From Rikenellaceae bacterium (GTDB lineage: Bacteria > Bacteroidota > Bacteroidia > Bacteroidales > Rikenellaceae), in NCBI GenBank assembly GCA_017442365.1, contig JAFRZW010000005.1, positions 50,842 to 114,841 of the forward strand: a DNA stretch of 64,000 nt, in the 5' to 3' direction. Shown one piece after another: positions 1 through 8,925 of the stretch. The notes under the pieces are model-generated. The model was given only the letters and a program-made list of their open reading frames with translations. It searched no databases and was not told where the DNA came from. Every line of letters starts with the position of its first letter. The stretch's first letter is position 1. The translations under genes and the position numbers were made by a program.

Positions 1-194
1 GCCGCTCAATTTGATCACCTTCTGTGTTGCGTTGTACATCTTGTTTTGTTTATTTTTTTACCTCTTGTGTTTTGTCATCTTAGTGTGTCGTCGTCGGCAA
101 GTTTGTTGCTCTCGGGACGGTCTGTGTAAGTACGCAAATGAAGGCAATTCTTTGCAAATTGCCTTCATTGCGACTTTGCCTCGTGTACTGCCTC
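1..194. other. intergenic, downstream of rpsO
   Basis: No convincing gene is seen in the first 194 bases. The small open frames here have no recognisable protein character. The left part is T-rich, and the only clear structure is the hairpin following rpsO, listed separately. Confidence 0.5.
137..169 (-). terminator. hairpin after rpsO
   Basis: A 13-bp perfect inverted repeat (137-149 with 157-169, 7-nt loop) lies just past the rpsO stop codon. There is no strong U-tract on the minus strand, so it may act as a 3'-end stabiliser or processing site rather than a classic intrinsic terminator. Confidence 0.55.
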
Positions 195-467
195 TTATTT
201 ACGGAGGTTGAGGGCCTTAACGATAGCGCGGTAACGCTCGATATCGACCTCTTTCAGGTACATCAGCAACTTACGACGCTTACCTACCAAGCGCAGCAGT
301 GCGCGCTGGGTGCCGTAGTCGTGCTTGTTGCTTTTGAGGTGCTCTGTAAGGTGGCTGATACGGTACGAAAACAGTGCGATCTGGCTCTCAGGCGAACCGG
401 TATCGGTGTTAGACTTGCCGTACTGACCGAAAAGCTCTTGCTTTTTCTCTGCTGATAAATAGCTCAT
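195..467 (-). CDS. rpsO: 30S ribosomal protein S15
   Basis: Ribosomal protein S15, 90 aa, a primary 16S rRNA-binding protein of the small-subunit platform. The chain matches the family end to end: [17 protein letters not shown] at the start, the conserved [10 protein letters not shown] segment, [17 protein letters not shown], and the [13 protein letters not shown] helix. Length is the usual 88-90 aa. It appears monocistronic, with a promoter about 75 nt upstream and a hairpin downstream. S15 often represses its own translation by binding its leader; I see no specific fold that proves this here. Confidence 0.97.
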   Translation of the reverse strand: MSYLSAEKKQELFGQYGKSNTDTGSPESQIALFSYRISHLTEHLKSNKHDYGTQRALLRLVGKRRKLLMYLKEVDIERYRAIVKALNLRK

Positions 468-539
468 AAATTTTTTGTGTTTTTTATGGTTCCACTCTAC
501 GATGGATTCGCCTTATCGAATACCACCAGAGCGTGGGCG

Positions 540-572
540 CAAAGATACTACTTTTTTGTAAGAAACAACCAA
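540..572 (-). promoter_or_regulatory. promoter of rpsO
   Basis: On the minus strand TATCTTTG (540-547) matches the Bacteroidota -7 box TAnnTTTG. TTG triplets at 566-568 and 570-572 give spacers of 18 or 22 nt, slightly off the usual 19-21. Confidence 0.5.
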
Positions 573-599
573 TCTCGCACCTATTTTTTTGTGCGCGAG

Positions 600-630
600 T
601 TGCAAATTTGTACCAAAATTGTTATCTTTG
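600..630 (+). promoter_or_regulatory. promoter of apbE
   Basis: TTG (600-602), a 20-nt spacer and TATCTTTG (623-630) match the Bacteroidota promoter. This places transcription start near 636, about 60 nt before the chosen ATG at 698, and rules out the longer upstream reading frame. Confidence 0.65.
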
Positions 631-697
631 TCCGAAATTTTGGACGTTGCGCCCTATTTGTCGGAGGTTTGCGGTGTCCGAACAAGTTGCTTACGAG

Positions 698-1735
698 ATG
701 AATAGAACCCTGAATTTTAGCTTGATAAACCGTTTGGCGGCTGTCGTAATATTGATTTCGATGGTCGCTTGTGCGCCCACCTCTTCGGACGAATACGTGC
801 GTATCGAAGGTGTTGGGATCGGCACAACATACCGAATCATTGCACGTGCCGAGAGTGATCGAATCCCCGAAATCAAGGAGTCGGTCGATCGGGTCTTCGA
901 CGAGATGACGGCCTCGATGTCGATCTTCGATTCGACCTCGCTCATCAGCCGTATCAACCGCAACCAGACCGACTCGACCGACCTGCATATTCGATTGGTG
1001 TTGTCGTTGGCGCGCAGCATCAACGCTATCAGCTACGGAATGTACGACGTAACGGTTGCACCGCTGACCAAGGCATACGGCTTTGCGGGGAGTGAGGCGC
1101 AGGCAGAGCCCAATATCGATTCGCTGTTGGAGTTTGTCGGAATGGACAAGATGCGTGTCGAGGAGGAGCGAATTGTCAAGGACGATCCGCGTCTGCAACT
1201 TGATTTCAACTCGATTGCCAAGGGTTATACGGTCGATTGTATTGCATCGGAGATCGAACGGCTGAATATTGAAGACTATATGGTCGAGGTCGGAGGTGAG
1301 ATCGCCTGTCGTGGTCGCAATCCCAAGGGGGGCGATTGGCGCATTGCGGTCGATTCGCCCTATGATGGCAATATGAACCCCGGTGAGAATTGCCAAGTGG
1401 TGATCTCGATGACCGATCGCGCGCTGGCTACTTCGGGCAACTATCGTCGCTACTATATTGATAATGACGGTCGTAAGATCGCTCACACGATCAATCCATT
1501 GACGGGCGAGAGCGTCATTACCGACCTGTTGTCGGCAACCATCATCGCTCCGACGTCGGCCGAAGCTGACGCATTGGGTACGATGTGTATGTCGTTGGGT
1601 TTGGAGCGTGCGAAGGAGGTTATCGAGGGTATTTCGGGTGTCGATGCCTATCTGATTTCGGCTGCTCCCGAAGGTGCCGAAGAGGATTTTGTGGTGTGGT
1701 ACACGCCTGCAATGGCGGAGTTGATTATGAAGTAG
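698..1735 (+). CDS. apbE: FAD:protein FMN transferase (ApbE family lipoprotein)
   Basis: Transfers FMN from FAD to a Thr/Ser of target proteins such as the NqrB/NqrC and RnfG subunits, outside the cytoplasmic membrane. The 345-aa product starts with a lipoprotein signal (hydrophobic stretch ending VVILISMVAC, acylated Cys about residue 25). Family motifs are present: DFNSIAKGYTVD, VEVGGEIACRG, ATSGNYRRYY, HTINPLTG, and the metal-binding region SAEADALGT. The open frame extends upstream to 533, but that part lies across the promoter and is not protein-like, so ATG 698 is used. The lipid kinase gene follows 3 nt after the stop. The function call is firm; the in vivo target is unknown. Confidence 0.93.
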   Translation: MNRTLNFSLINRLAAVVILISMVACAPTSSDEYVRIEGVGIGTTYRIIARAESDRIPEIKESVDRVFDEMTASMSIFDSTSLISRINRNQTDSTDLHIRLVLSLARSINAISYGMYDVTVAPLTKAYGFAGSEAQAEPNIDSLLEFVGMDKMRVEEERIVKDDPRLQLDFNSIAKGYTVDCIASEIERLNIEDYMVEVGGEIACRGRNPKGGDWRIAVDSPYDGNMNPGENCQVVISMTDRALATSGNYRRYYIDNDGRKIAHTINPLTGESVITDLLSATIIAPTSAEADALGTMCMSLGLERAKEVIEGISGVDAYLISAAPEGAEEDFVVWYTPAMAELIMK

Positions 1736-1738
1736 CAG

Positions 1739-2629
1739 ATGAAACGTGCTCGATTGATATACAATCCCCGATCGGGTCTGGGGATCACCTCGATTACGAT
1801 GTCGTTAGAACGTATCGTTGCGCTCTATGCCGAGCACGGCATAGAGTTGGAGGCGCGCGAGATCGACTTCGAGTCGGAGGCTGCGCTATTGCTCGCGGGG
1901 TTGGACGAGAACTACGACCATCTGCTCATTGCGGGTGGCGACGGTACGGTCAATTACGTTGTGAGCGAGATGTTGCGCGAGGGGTTGGATCTGCCGATTG
2001 GTATCATTCCGTCGGGTACGGCCAACGATTTTGCGTCAGCGATCGGTATGCGGTCGAATCCGATCGATGCGTGCCGTCAGGTCCTCGAATGCAAGCCTCA
2101 GCTGACCGATATTGGCGAGGTGAATGGCCAATGTTTTGTCAATGTGTTCAGTTTCGGGCTATTTACCAACGTGTCGCAACACACACCTACGTTGCTCAAA
2201 AATGCCATAGGCAAGGCGGCGTACGTTGTTGGTGGTGCGATCGATTTTGTCAAAATGCACCCCATTCCGATCGAGATCCTTTCGGACGATGGCGATTGGA
2301 GTGGCAACGCGCTTATCGTGCTGGTATTCAATGGTAAGACAGCCGGTAATTTCCCATTGGCAAAGATGGCAGAGGTAGATGATGGCTACCTCGACGTGCT
2401 GGTTTTGAAGGCGGGTGTGGTACCCGCGTTGGCTGCGGCGCCGGCATTTTTGCACTACATTTTCGGTGGGGGTGAGGAGCCTCCGCGCGATGTGTTGCAC
2501 TTCCGTTGCAGCCGAATTTCGATCAGTTCGTTGCTCAGCGAGCCGACCGATGTCGATGGTCAGCCGGGTCCCGAGCTGCCCGTCGAGATGTATTGTCGTG
2601 CGGGTGCTTTGCGTGTGATCCGCCCCTAA
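1739..2629 (+). CDS. YegS/BmrU-type lipid kinase (diacylglycerol kinase family)
   Basis: A 296-aa cytoplasmic or membrane-associated kinase of the DAGK catalytic family, expected to phosphorylate diacylglycerol or a related lipid. Visible motifs are the N-terminal IYNPRSG, the nucleotide-binding loop AGGDGTVNYV (about residue 67), PSGTANDFA, and the late VDDGYLDVLVL followed by VDGQPGP, all in family order and at normal spacing. It is transcribed with apbE (3-nt gap). Phosphatidic acid from such a kinase would feed CdsA, encoded elsewhere in this window. The substrate cannot be decided from sequence. Confidence 0.88.
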   Translation: MKRARLIYNPRSGLGITSITMSLERIVALYAEHGIELEAREIDFESEAALLLAGLDENYDHLLIAGGDGTVNYVVSEMLREGLDLPIGIIPSGTANDFASAIGMRSNPIDACRQVLECKPQLTDIGEVNGQCFVNVFSFGLFTNVSQHTPTLLKNAIGKAAYVVGGAIDFVKMHPIPIEILSDDGDWSGNALIVLVFNGKTAGNFPLAKMAEVDDGYLDVLVLKAGVVPALAAAPAFLHYIFGGGEEPPRDVLHFRCSRISISSLLSEPTDVDGQPGPELPVEMYCRAGALRVIRP

Positions 2630-2669
2630 ACATTTTGAATATTATTATAAAAATACCCAATAGAGATAG

Positions 2670-3545
2670 ATGGCAACCTCAAATTTCAAAACGCTTTCAG
2701 TTCCAAAGATTCGCAGCCTTGTTGCTGACCCGTTCTACTACTCGGACGATCTTGTGATCGCCTACATCAACCACCGCAATGCACCCCTCACTGCGACCCA
2801 ATTCGATGGTTTTGTCGCAATGATCGTGATGCAGGGTACGGCGCGCGTAACGCTCGGAACCGAAACTTACGATCTGAAACCCAATACGTTGGTCTATATC
2901 CATAGCGACAGCGTGTTGCGTCGTGTGGAGTGCAGCCACGACGCGGGTGCATATCTTGTTGCCTTTTCGCATAAATTTATCTCGGACGTGCCGGTCGATA
3001 TTTCGACCTCGTTGCCTGTCTATCTGCGTTTCGGCAAGTCGCCCTGTATCGACCTGACCGATACCGATGTGGCCGAGATCCGTCAGCTCTTTGGTCTGAT
3101 CAAGACGATGTTGCGTTCGGATAAGGAGTTGCACAAGAGTCGTATTATACAGACGCTTTTCACTACCGTTTTCTACATCTTGTCGGATATCAACCAGCGT
3201 CGTGAGCTGCACGCCAAGCAGGGTCGATGCGAGGTGATTTTCGAGCAATTCACTCGTCTGTTGCAGGAGCATCACAAACGCGAACGCAACGTGGGCTTCT
3301 ATGCCGATCAGATGAATATCACGCCCAAGTATCTCTCGTCGGTGATCAAGGATATTAGTGGCAAGACGGCTGCCCGATGGATCGACGAGTATGTGATTTT
3401 GGAGGCTAAGACGCTGTTGAAGTATTCGGGAATGAGCATTCAGGAGATCGCCAATGCGCTTAATTTCTCAACACAGTCGTTCTTCGGTAAATATTTCAAG
3501 CAGCATACGGGTTACTCGCCTTCGCGATTCAAGCGTCAGGGATAG
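2670..3545 (+). CDS. AraC-family transcriptional regulator
   Basis: A 291-aa regulator. Residues about 1-160 resemble the AraC N-terminal cupin-like sensor domain (MQGTARVTLGTETYDLKPNTLVY split over beta strands). Residues about 195-290 form the double helix-turn-helix, with FYADQMNITPKYLSSVIKD as the first HTH and MSIQEIANALNFSTQSFFGKYF plus the TGYSPSRFK ending typical of HTH_18. It lies 40 nt after the lipid kinase and just before the hemolysin III gene on the same strand, so co-transcription is possible. The inducer and targets are unknown. Confidence 0.9.
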   Translation: MATSNFKTLSVPKIRSLVADPFYYSDDLVIAYINHRNAPLTATQFDGFVAMIVMQGTARVTLGTETYDLKPNTLVYIHSDSVLRRVECSHDAGAYLVAFSHKFISDVPVDISTSLPVYLRFGKSPCIDLTDTDVAEIRQLFGLIKTMLRSDKELHKSRIIQTLFTTVFYILSDINQRRELHAKQGRCEVIFEQFTRLLQEHHKRERNVGFYADQMNITPKYLSSVIKDISGKTAARWIDEYVILEAKTLLKYSGMSIQEIANALNFSTQSFFGKYFKQHTGYSPSRFKRQG

Positions 3546-3573
3546 AGGTGGTTACGGCATTCGTTAGCACTAC

Positions 3574-4245
3574 GTGAAAAAGCAAAAAACGGCATACTCG
3601 TTTAGCGAGGAGATTGTAAACGTCGCAACGCACGCCGCGGCTCTTGTGATGAGCGTCGCGGTCTGTTTGTGGTTTATTGTCCGAAGCGCTGCCGCCGACT
3701 CTTCGGTGGTGATTATCAGCCTGTTGCTCCATCTGTTTGGCGTGGCGAGTTCGTATGCCGCATCGACTATCTATCACGCAATCCCCGCGAGCAAACCCGA
3801 CGCCAAGGCGTTGGCTCGCAAGTTCGACCACGCAGCAATATATTGGCATATCGCAGGTAGCTACTCGCCCGTGACGCTGATTGCGATGTGTGGCTCGGGC
3901 GAACGAATGTGGGGCTTGGTGATCTTCTCGTTTGTCTGGCTTTGTGCGTTGGTCGGAACGGCGTTGAGTTTCAGAAAGATGAAGTCGCAGAGCTATCTCG
4001 AAACGGCGTGCTATTGCTTGATGGGACTGACGATTCTGGTGGCATTCAAACCCTTCTATGAGTGTTGTGGATTGGAGGTTGTGCTGTGGGTTGTCGGCGA
4101 GGGTGTGGCGTACATCGCTGGCGCAGTGCTATATAGCTTCAAGAAAGTGCCATACATACATTCGGTTTTTCATCTGTTTGTGATACTTGGCGATGTGTGC
4201 CATATGGTTGCAACTTGGAAGATTTTGCAGATGTTCGTTTGGTAG
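3574..4245 (+). CDS. hemolysin III family (PAQR-like) membrane protein
   Basis: A 223-aa integral membrane protein with about seven hydrophobic segments. Family signatures include SEEIVNVATHA near the N-terminus, SSYAASTIYHA, FDHAAIYWHIAGSYSP, and HSVFHLFVILGD near the C-terminus, which carry the histidines and aspartate that form the PAQR metal site. The start is GTG at 3574; no ATG is available near the conserved N-terminus. The family name comes from Bacillus cereus hemolysin III, but most members are not toxins. A strong hairpin terminator follows, shared with the convergent gene. Confidence 0.88.
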   Translation: MKKQKTAYSFSEEIVNVATHAAALVMSVAVCLWFIVRSAAADSSVVIISLLLHLFGVASSYAASTIYHAIPASKPDAKALARKFDHAAIYWHIAGSYSPVTLIAMCGSGERMWGLVIFSFVWLCALVGTALSFRKMKSQSYLETACYCLMGLTILVAFKPFYECCGLEVVLWVVGEGVAYIAGAVLYSFKKVPYIHSVFHLFVILGDVCHMVATWKILQMFVW

Positions 4246-4270
4246 GATAGTGTGTCCCTATAGTAAAAAT

Positions 4271-4296
4271 GATCCCCCATCTTTCGGTGGGGGATC
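4271..4296. terminator. bidirectional hairpin terminator
   Basis: A 9-bp GC-rich perfect stem (4271-4279 with 4288-4296) lies between the hemolysin III gene (+) and threonine aldolase gene (-). It can serve both convergent transcripts. Confidence 0.7.
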
Positions 4297-4302
4297 GTTC
4301 GT

Positions 4303-5328
4303 TTATAGTGCTTTGATCAACTCGTCGATTTGCTCATCGGTCGTGGCCCAGCTTGTTGCCAAACGTATCACCGTCAGCCCATTAGCCAATTGTTCCCACG
4401 TGCTGAATGTGGTGATTTCGGAGAGGCGTGCCAGCTGCTCCTTGTCGAGCGTAACGAATACCTGATTCGAAAGCGTCGGCGTGGTCAGCGTGTAACCTCG
4501 CTCGATCAGCGCTTGGCTCAGTCGCTCGGCCTGGCGAACGGCATTGCGGGCGATCTCGAGGTAGAGATTGTCGGTGAACAACGTGTCGAACTGCACACCG
4601 AGCAGCCACCCCTTAGCCAACAGCGCGCCCTGCTGCTTGATGAGGGTCGTGAAGTGGGCTATTCGCTCTCCCTGCGGAATGACCACCGCCTCGCCCATCA
4701 GCGCCCCGACCTTAGTGCCACCTATATAAAATATATCGCACAATCGAGCCACATCGGCAAGTGTGAAGTCGGCCGACGGAGCTGCCAGCGCATATCCCAA
4801 TCGCGCACCGTCGATAAACAGTGGCAACTGCCAACGGTGGCAGACTGCGCTCAGCGCCTCCAACTCAGCGAGCGAGTATATCGTGCCCAACTCGGTCGGT
4901 TGCGAGATATAGACCATACCGCTCCATACGGCGTGGTCGCGGTTTGCGTCGCCACGTTCGCGAGCGAGGTGCGTCTCCAAACGCTCGGCCGTGAGTTTGC
5001 CATCGACATTCTCGATGGTCAGCACTTTGTGTCCCGTCGCCTCGATCGCGCCCGATTCGTGTACGGCGATGTGTCCCGTATCGGCCGCCATAACGCCCTC
5101 GTAAGGTCGTAGAACAGAGCGAATTATCGTTGCATTGGTCTGTGTTCCACCCACCAGAAAGCGGACATCGGCCTCGGGCGCACCACACGCCTCGCGGATA
5201 CGACGCACGGCCGACGCACAATACTCGTCGCAGCCGTAGCCACCGATCTTCTCGAAGTTGATCTCGGTCAATCGTTCGAGAATCCGCGGGTGCGCACCCT
5301 CCATATAGTCGCTATCGAAGTGAAACAT
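4303..5328 (-). CDS. ltaE: low-specificity threonine aldolase (PLP enzyme)
   Basis: A 341-aa fold-type I PLP enzyme of the threonine aldolase / beta-eliminating lyase family. It is expected to cleave L-threonine or L-allo-threonine to glycine and acetaldehyde. Motifs: DSDYMEGAHPRI at the start, FLVGGTQTNATII, HIAVHESGAIEATGH, the aspartate region LPLFIDGARLGYAL, and the PLP lysine in YIGGTKVGALMGE (about residue 205). It is the last gene of the PBP1A-asd-ltaE run, 17 nt after asd. Glycine produced here could feed the GcvH-dependent cleavage system, whose H protein is also in this window. Exact stereospecificity is not predictable. Confidence 0.88.
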   Translation of the reverse strand: MFHFDSDYMEGAHPRILERLTEINFEKIGGYGCDEYCASAVRRIREACGAPEADVRFLVGGTQTNATIIRSVLRPYEGVMAADTGHIAVHESGAIEATGHKVLTIENVDGKLTAERLETHLARERGDANRDHAVWSGMVYISQPTELGTIYSLAELEALSAVCHRWQLPLFIDGARLGYALAAPSADFTLADVARLCDIFYIGGTKVGALMGEAVVIPQGERIAHFTTLIKQQGALLAKGWLLGVQFDTLFTDNLYLEIARNAVRQAERLSQALIERGYTLTTPTLSNQVFVTLDKEQLARLSEITTFSTWEQLANGLTVIRLATSWATTDEQIDELIKAL

Positions 5329-5345
5329 AGTTACTTGTATTTCAG

Positions 5346-6356
5346 TTATTTAAGATGTCCGTTGCGCACCAGCCACTCGGCAATCTGCACAGCATTCAGC
5401 GCTGCGCCTTTGCGAATCTGGTCGCTCACGCACCAGAACGAAAGTCCATTCTCGCAGGTCAGGTCCTTGCGGATACGACCCACATAAACGGGATCCTTGC
5501 CCGCCATAAACAGCGGCATCGGGTAGATCTTATCCTGCGGCTCGTCCATCAGCACCACGCCCTCGGCCTCGGCAAATGCCTTGCGAGCCTCCTCGATCGA
5601 GATCGGGCGCTCGGTTTCGAGCCATATGCTCTCGGAGTGGGCGCGCATAACGGGCACGCGCACGCACGTAGCACTCACTGCCACGTCCGAGTGCATAATC
5701 TTGCGGGTCTCGTTGAACATCTTCATCTCCTCCTTGGTGTAGCCGTTGTCGGTGAAGACGTCGATATGCGGAATGACGTTGTAGGCCAGCTGGAAAGCAA
5801 ATTTATTGACCGTCGGCTCCTCGCCACGACCCAACTCGGCATACTGCTCAACCAACTCGTCCATCGCTGCGGCGCCCGCGCCACTTGCCGACTGATAGGT
5901 CGAAACGTGTACGCGACGAATGTGCGACAGACGCTCGATCGCTTGCAGAGCCACGACCATCTGGATCGTGGTGCAGTTGGGGTTGGCGATGATTCTTCGC
6001 GGGGGATTCACTGCGTCCGTAGCATTCACCTCGGGCACAACCAGAGGCACGTCCTCCTCCATACGGAATGCGCTCGAATTGTCGATCATCAACGCGCCAT
6101 AGCGGGTGATCGTCTCGGCGAACTCGCGCGAGGTGCCTGCACCTGCCGACGTGAAAGCCACGTCGATATCGCGGAAGTCGTCGTTATGTTGTAAAAGTTT
6201 GACACGCACCGCCTTGCCGTTGAACATATATTCGCGGCCCGCGCTGCGCTCCGATCCGAACAGATGCAGTTCGTCGATCGGGAACTGACGCTCGGCCAAG
6301 ATGCGCATCAGCTCCTGTCCGACTGCGCCACTTGCACCTACGATAGCAACTTTCAT
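5346..6356 (-). CDS. asd: aspartate-semialdehyde dehydrogenase
   Basis: Reduces aspartyl phosphate to aspartate semialdehyde with NADPH, the second step toward lysine/DAP, threonine and methionine. The 336-aa protein starts with the Rossmann motif [18 protein letters not shown]. It carries the catalytic cysteine in NPNCTTIQ (about residue 127) and the later [10 protein letters not shown] region that holds the catalytic histidine. It lies 27 nt downstream of the PBP1A gene, linking peptidoglycan precursor supply (DAP) with peptidoglycan polymerisation. The preceding step, aspartate kinase, is encoded at 31.4 kb. Confidence 0.96.
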   Translation of the reverse strand: MKVAIVGASGAVGQELMRILAERQFPIDELHLFGSERSAGREYMFNGKAVRVKLLQHNDDFRDIDVAFTSAGAGTSREFAETITRYGALMIDNSSAFRMEEDVPLVVPEVNATDAVNPPRRIIANPNCTTIQMVVALQAIERLSHIRRVHVSTYQSASGAGAAAMDELVEQYAELGRGEEPTVNKFAFQLAYNVIPHIDVFTDNGYTKEEMKMFNETRKIMHSDVAVSATCVRVPVMRAHSESIWLETERPISIEEARKAFAEAEGVVLMDEPQDKIYPMPLFMAGKDPVYVGRIRKDLTCENGLSFWCVSDQIRKGAALNAVQIAEWLVRNGHLK

Positions 6357-6383
6357 TTTTGTTACGATATAAATATTTGAGTG

Positions 6384-8795
6384 TTAATCGAAAAATTCAT
6401 CTTCGGCTGCGGCCTCGGCCTGCTGTGCGCGGTTCTCCTCGTCGCAGTCATATACCACCACGTTGTTCGGGCGCGAGAAGGTATCGGTCGGCTTGACGCC
6501 CAGACGCGGATCGGCATAGACCTTCGTGATGAAGCGTCCGAAGATGGGCAGAGCCAACGCCGCACCACCTTCGCCTGCACCCGAAATGTGTACTGACTGA
6601 TCCTCGCCACCGCACCAAGCACCGGCAACCAAGTTGGGCGTTACGCCCACAAACCAAGCGTCGCGGTTCTCGTTCGATGTTCCGGTCTTGCCGCCCACTT
6701 CGCCCGTAACATTGTAGGCCCAGCGCAGACGTCCTGCCGTACCTGCACGAACCACGTTCTGCAACATTCCGAGCATCGTGTATGCGGTCTGCTCGCTGAT
6801 GGCGTCCTCGGTGGGCGGAATGAACGTAGCCAGCAGGTTGCCCTGACGGTCCTCGATACGTGTTACGAAGATGGGATCGGTATGAACACCTCGATTGGCG
6901 AAGGTACAGAATGCACCCGTCAGCTCGAACAGCGACGCCTCCGACGAGCCGAGGCACAGTGCCCACTGCGGGTCGATGTAACTGTCGATACCCATATTAT
7001 GAATGAAATCGGCTACGGCGGCGGGCTGCTTCGACTGCTTCATAATCCAAGCCGAGTAGTTGTTGCGGCTATTTGCCAGACCCCAGCTCAGCGGGTGAAG
7101 TTTGCTGTCATACGGATCGCGGTTGGCCTCCTTCGGAGTCCAAGGAGTACCGTTGTCGGTCTCGATCGTTACGGGCTCGTTCATCACCTGCGTACAGGGC
7201 GTAAGTCCCAAGTGGTCAATGGCAAAGGTGTAGATGAAGGGCTTGATCGTCGAGCCGATCTGTCGCTTACCCTGCTTAGCCAAATCGTACTTGAAATAGC
7301 GGAAGTTGGGACCTCCGACGTATGCCTTGACGTGGCCCGTCGTGGGGTCCATTGCTACGAACGAGGCGCGCAGAATCTGCTTGTGGTGCAGAATCGAGTC
7401 GCGCGGTGTCATCGTAGTATCGCGGTCGCCCTTGTAGGTGAAGATCTTCATTCGGCACGGACGCTCGAACGAGGCATAGATCTCCTCCTCGGGCACACCC
7501 GCCTTGTTCATCTGATAGTAGCGATCCGAGTAGCGCATTGCGTTGCGCAGAATGCGCTCGATGTCCTCTTTGCTCTGGTTGCGGAACAACACACCCGTAT
7601 TCTTCACCTGACGATCCATTCGCGGCTGCACGTCCGAGGTCATATGCTCCAACAGAGCCTCCTCGGCATATTTCTGCATCGACGAGTTGATCGTGGTATA
7701 GATCTTCAAACCATCACGATAGATATTGTAATCCGTACCGTCGGCCTTCTGATTCTTCTGACACCAGCCGTAGAGCGGGTTGTTATTCCACTGATCGAGC
7801 GCCTGATCGAAATCCCAATCGTTGTTGAACTGCGAACGCTTGGGGCGTGGCTGATTCATCACCAGACGCAGCATCTCGCGGAAGTAAGTTGCCGTACCGT
7901 CGTTGTGCGAGATGGGGCGGTAGTTGAGCTGAATGGGCAGTGCCGAGAGCGAATCGTACTGCTCGCGTGTGATGCAACCATTGGCACGCATACGCGACAT
8001 CACCGTATTGCGGCGTGCAATCGAGTGGTCGTAGTTCAGAACGGGGTTGTAGCGCGTGGGCTTGTTCACAACGCCAACCAACACCGCAGCCTCCTGAACA
8101 TTAAGCTGATCGGGCGTCTTGTTGAAGAACGTGCGCGCTGCCGACTTGATGCCGTAGGCATTCGATCCGTATTCGACCGTATTGAGATACATCGCCACCA
8201 GCTCCTCCTTGGTGTAGTTGTATTCGAGCTTTACGGCTGTGATCCACTCTTTGAGTTTCGAGATCACCAGACGCATCTTGCGCATCACGGGACCGACCGA
8301 GGTCGTGTCGCGCGGGAAGAGGTTCTTGGCTACCTGCTGAGTGATCGTACTACCACCGCCCTGACCCGAATTGCCGAGCGCAATGGTCTTGACTCCCACG
8401 CGGATCAACGCCTTGATGTCGATACCCGAGTGCGAATGGAAACGCTCGTCCTCGGTCGAGATCAGTGCTGCCACAACGGCGGGCACCTCCTCGCCATCGA
8501 GTCTCAGCAGTTGGGTGCTATCTTCGGGGAAGAGCTCGGCATACTCGACATACGAACGGTTCTGCACGAAGAACGAGCCAATGACCTTGCCATCTTCCGA
8601 GTAGATTTCGGTTGCGATGTTGCTCTTGGGGTTTTCCAGCTCTTCGAACGAGGGTAGCTTGCCGAACAGACCTAAGGCGGTCAGCACAAGCAGGAAAAAG
8701 AGCAATGCAAAGGGGAACATTGCGATGATCCACAGCCATTTAACCATACGTGGGCGCTGTGTCGTGGGTTTTGCGTTATTGGTCTTTTGTGCCAT
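6384..8795 (-). CDS. bifunctional penicillin-binding protein 1A
   Basis: Class A PBP (803 aa) that polymerises lipid II (GT51 domain) and cross-links peptides (transpeptidase). A cytoplasmic tail and one TM segment (about 18-45) precede the glycosyltransferase domain, with ISTEDERFHSHSGID (catalytic Glu), GGSTITQQVAKNL and the EYGSNAYGIKSAARTFF region. The transpeptidase domain shows the SxxK serine in GSTIKPFIYTFA, SRNNYSAW as the SxN box, and GGKTGTSNENRDAWFVG as the KTG box. The C-terminus is short and acidic (EAAAEDEFFD). All catalytic motifs are intact. It heads asd and ltaE in a likely operon. Confidence 0.95.
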   Translation of the reverse strand: MAQKTNNAKPTTQRPRMVKWLWIIAMFPFALLFFLLVLTALGLFGKLPSFEELENPKSNIATEIYSEDGKVIGSFFVQNRSYVEYAELFPEDSTQLLRLDGEEVPAVVAALISTEDERFHSHSGIDIKALIRVGVKTIALGNSGQGGGSTITQQVAKNLFPRDTTSVGPVMRKMRLVISKLKEWITAVKLEYNYTKEELVAMYLNTVEYGSNAYGIKSAARTFFNKTPDQLNVQEAAVLVGVVNKPTRYNPVLNYDHSIARRNTVMSRMRANGCITREQYDSLSALPIQLNYRPISHNDGTATYFREMLRLVMNQPRPKRSQFNNDWDFDQALDQWNNNPLYGWCQKNQKADGTDYNIYRDGLKIYTTINSSMQKYAEEALLEHMTSDVQPRMDRQVKNTGVLFRNQSKEDIERILRNAMRYSDRYYQMNKAGVPEEEIYASFERPCRMKIFTYKGDRDTTMTPRDSILHHKQILRASFVAMDPTTGHVKAYVGGPNFRYFKYDLAKQGKRQIGSTIKPFIYTFAIDHLGLTPCTQVMNEPVTIETDNGTPWTPKEANRDPYDSKLHPLSWGLANSRNNYSAWIMKQSKQPAAVADFIHNMGIDSYIDPQWALCLGSSEASLFELTGAFCTFANRGVHTDPIFVTRIEDRQGNLLATFIPPTEDAISEQTAYTMLGMLQNVVRAGTAGRLRWAYNVTGEVGGKTGTSNENRDAWFVGVTPNLVAGAWCGGEDQSVHISGAGEGGAALALPIFGRFITKVYADPRLGVKPTDTFSRPNNVVVYDCDEENRAQQAEAAAEDEFFD

Positions 8796-8838
8796 ATCTT
8801 TTTAACTGAATAACGTAATCGAACTTTGAACTATCGTA

Positions 8839-8846
8839 CAAAGTTA
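8839..8846 (-). promoter_or_regulatory. possible -7 box for the PBP1A operon
   Basis: TAACTTTG on the minus strand, about 45 nt upstream of the PBP1A ATG, fits TAnnTTTG. No clear -33 TTG is found at 19-21 nt. Confidence 0.35.
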
Positions 8847-8878
8847 CAACTTTCTACTGAAATGACGAAATGCCGAGC

Positions 8879-8897
8879 CACTTTTCTACGAAAAGTG
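8879..8897 (-). terminator. small hairpin after the HExxH envelope gene
   Basis: An 8-bp stem with a 3-nt loop lies 29 nt past the stop of the upstream minus-strand gene. The minus-strand sequence after it lacks a good T-run, so termination is weakly supported. Confidence 0.35.
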
Positions 8898-8925
8898 CCT
8901 ACACTTGCCCTCGCATTCAGAGCGA

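Noticed and set aside
533..697. N-terminal extension of ApbE
   Set aside because: The region contains the promoter (600-630), and its translation is not protein-like. The lipoprotein signal begins at 698.
6882..8657. 591-codon plus-strand frame opposite PBP1A
   Set aside because: Shadow of PBP1A, which has complete transglycosylase and transpeptidase motifs.
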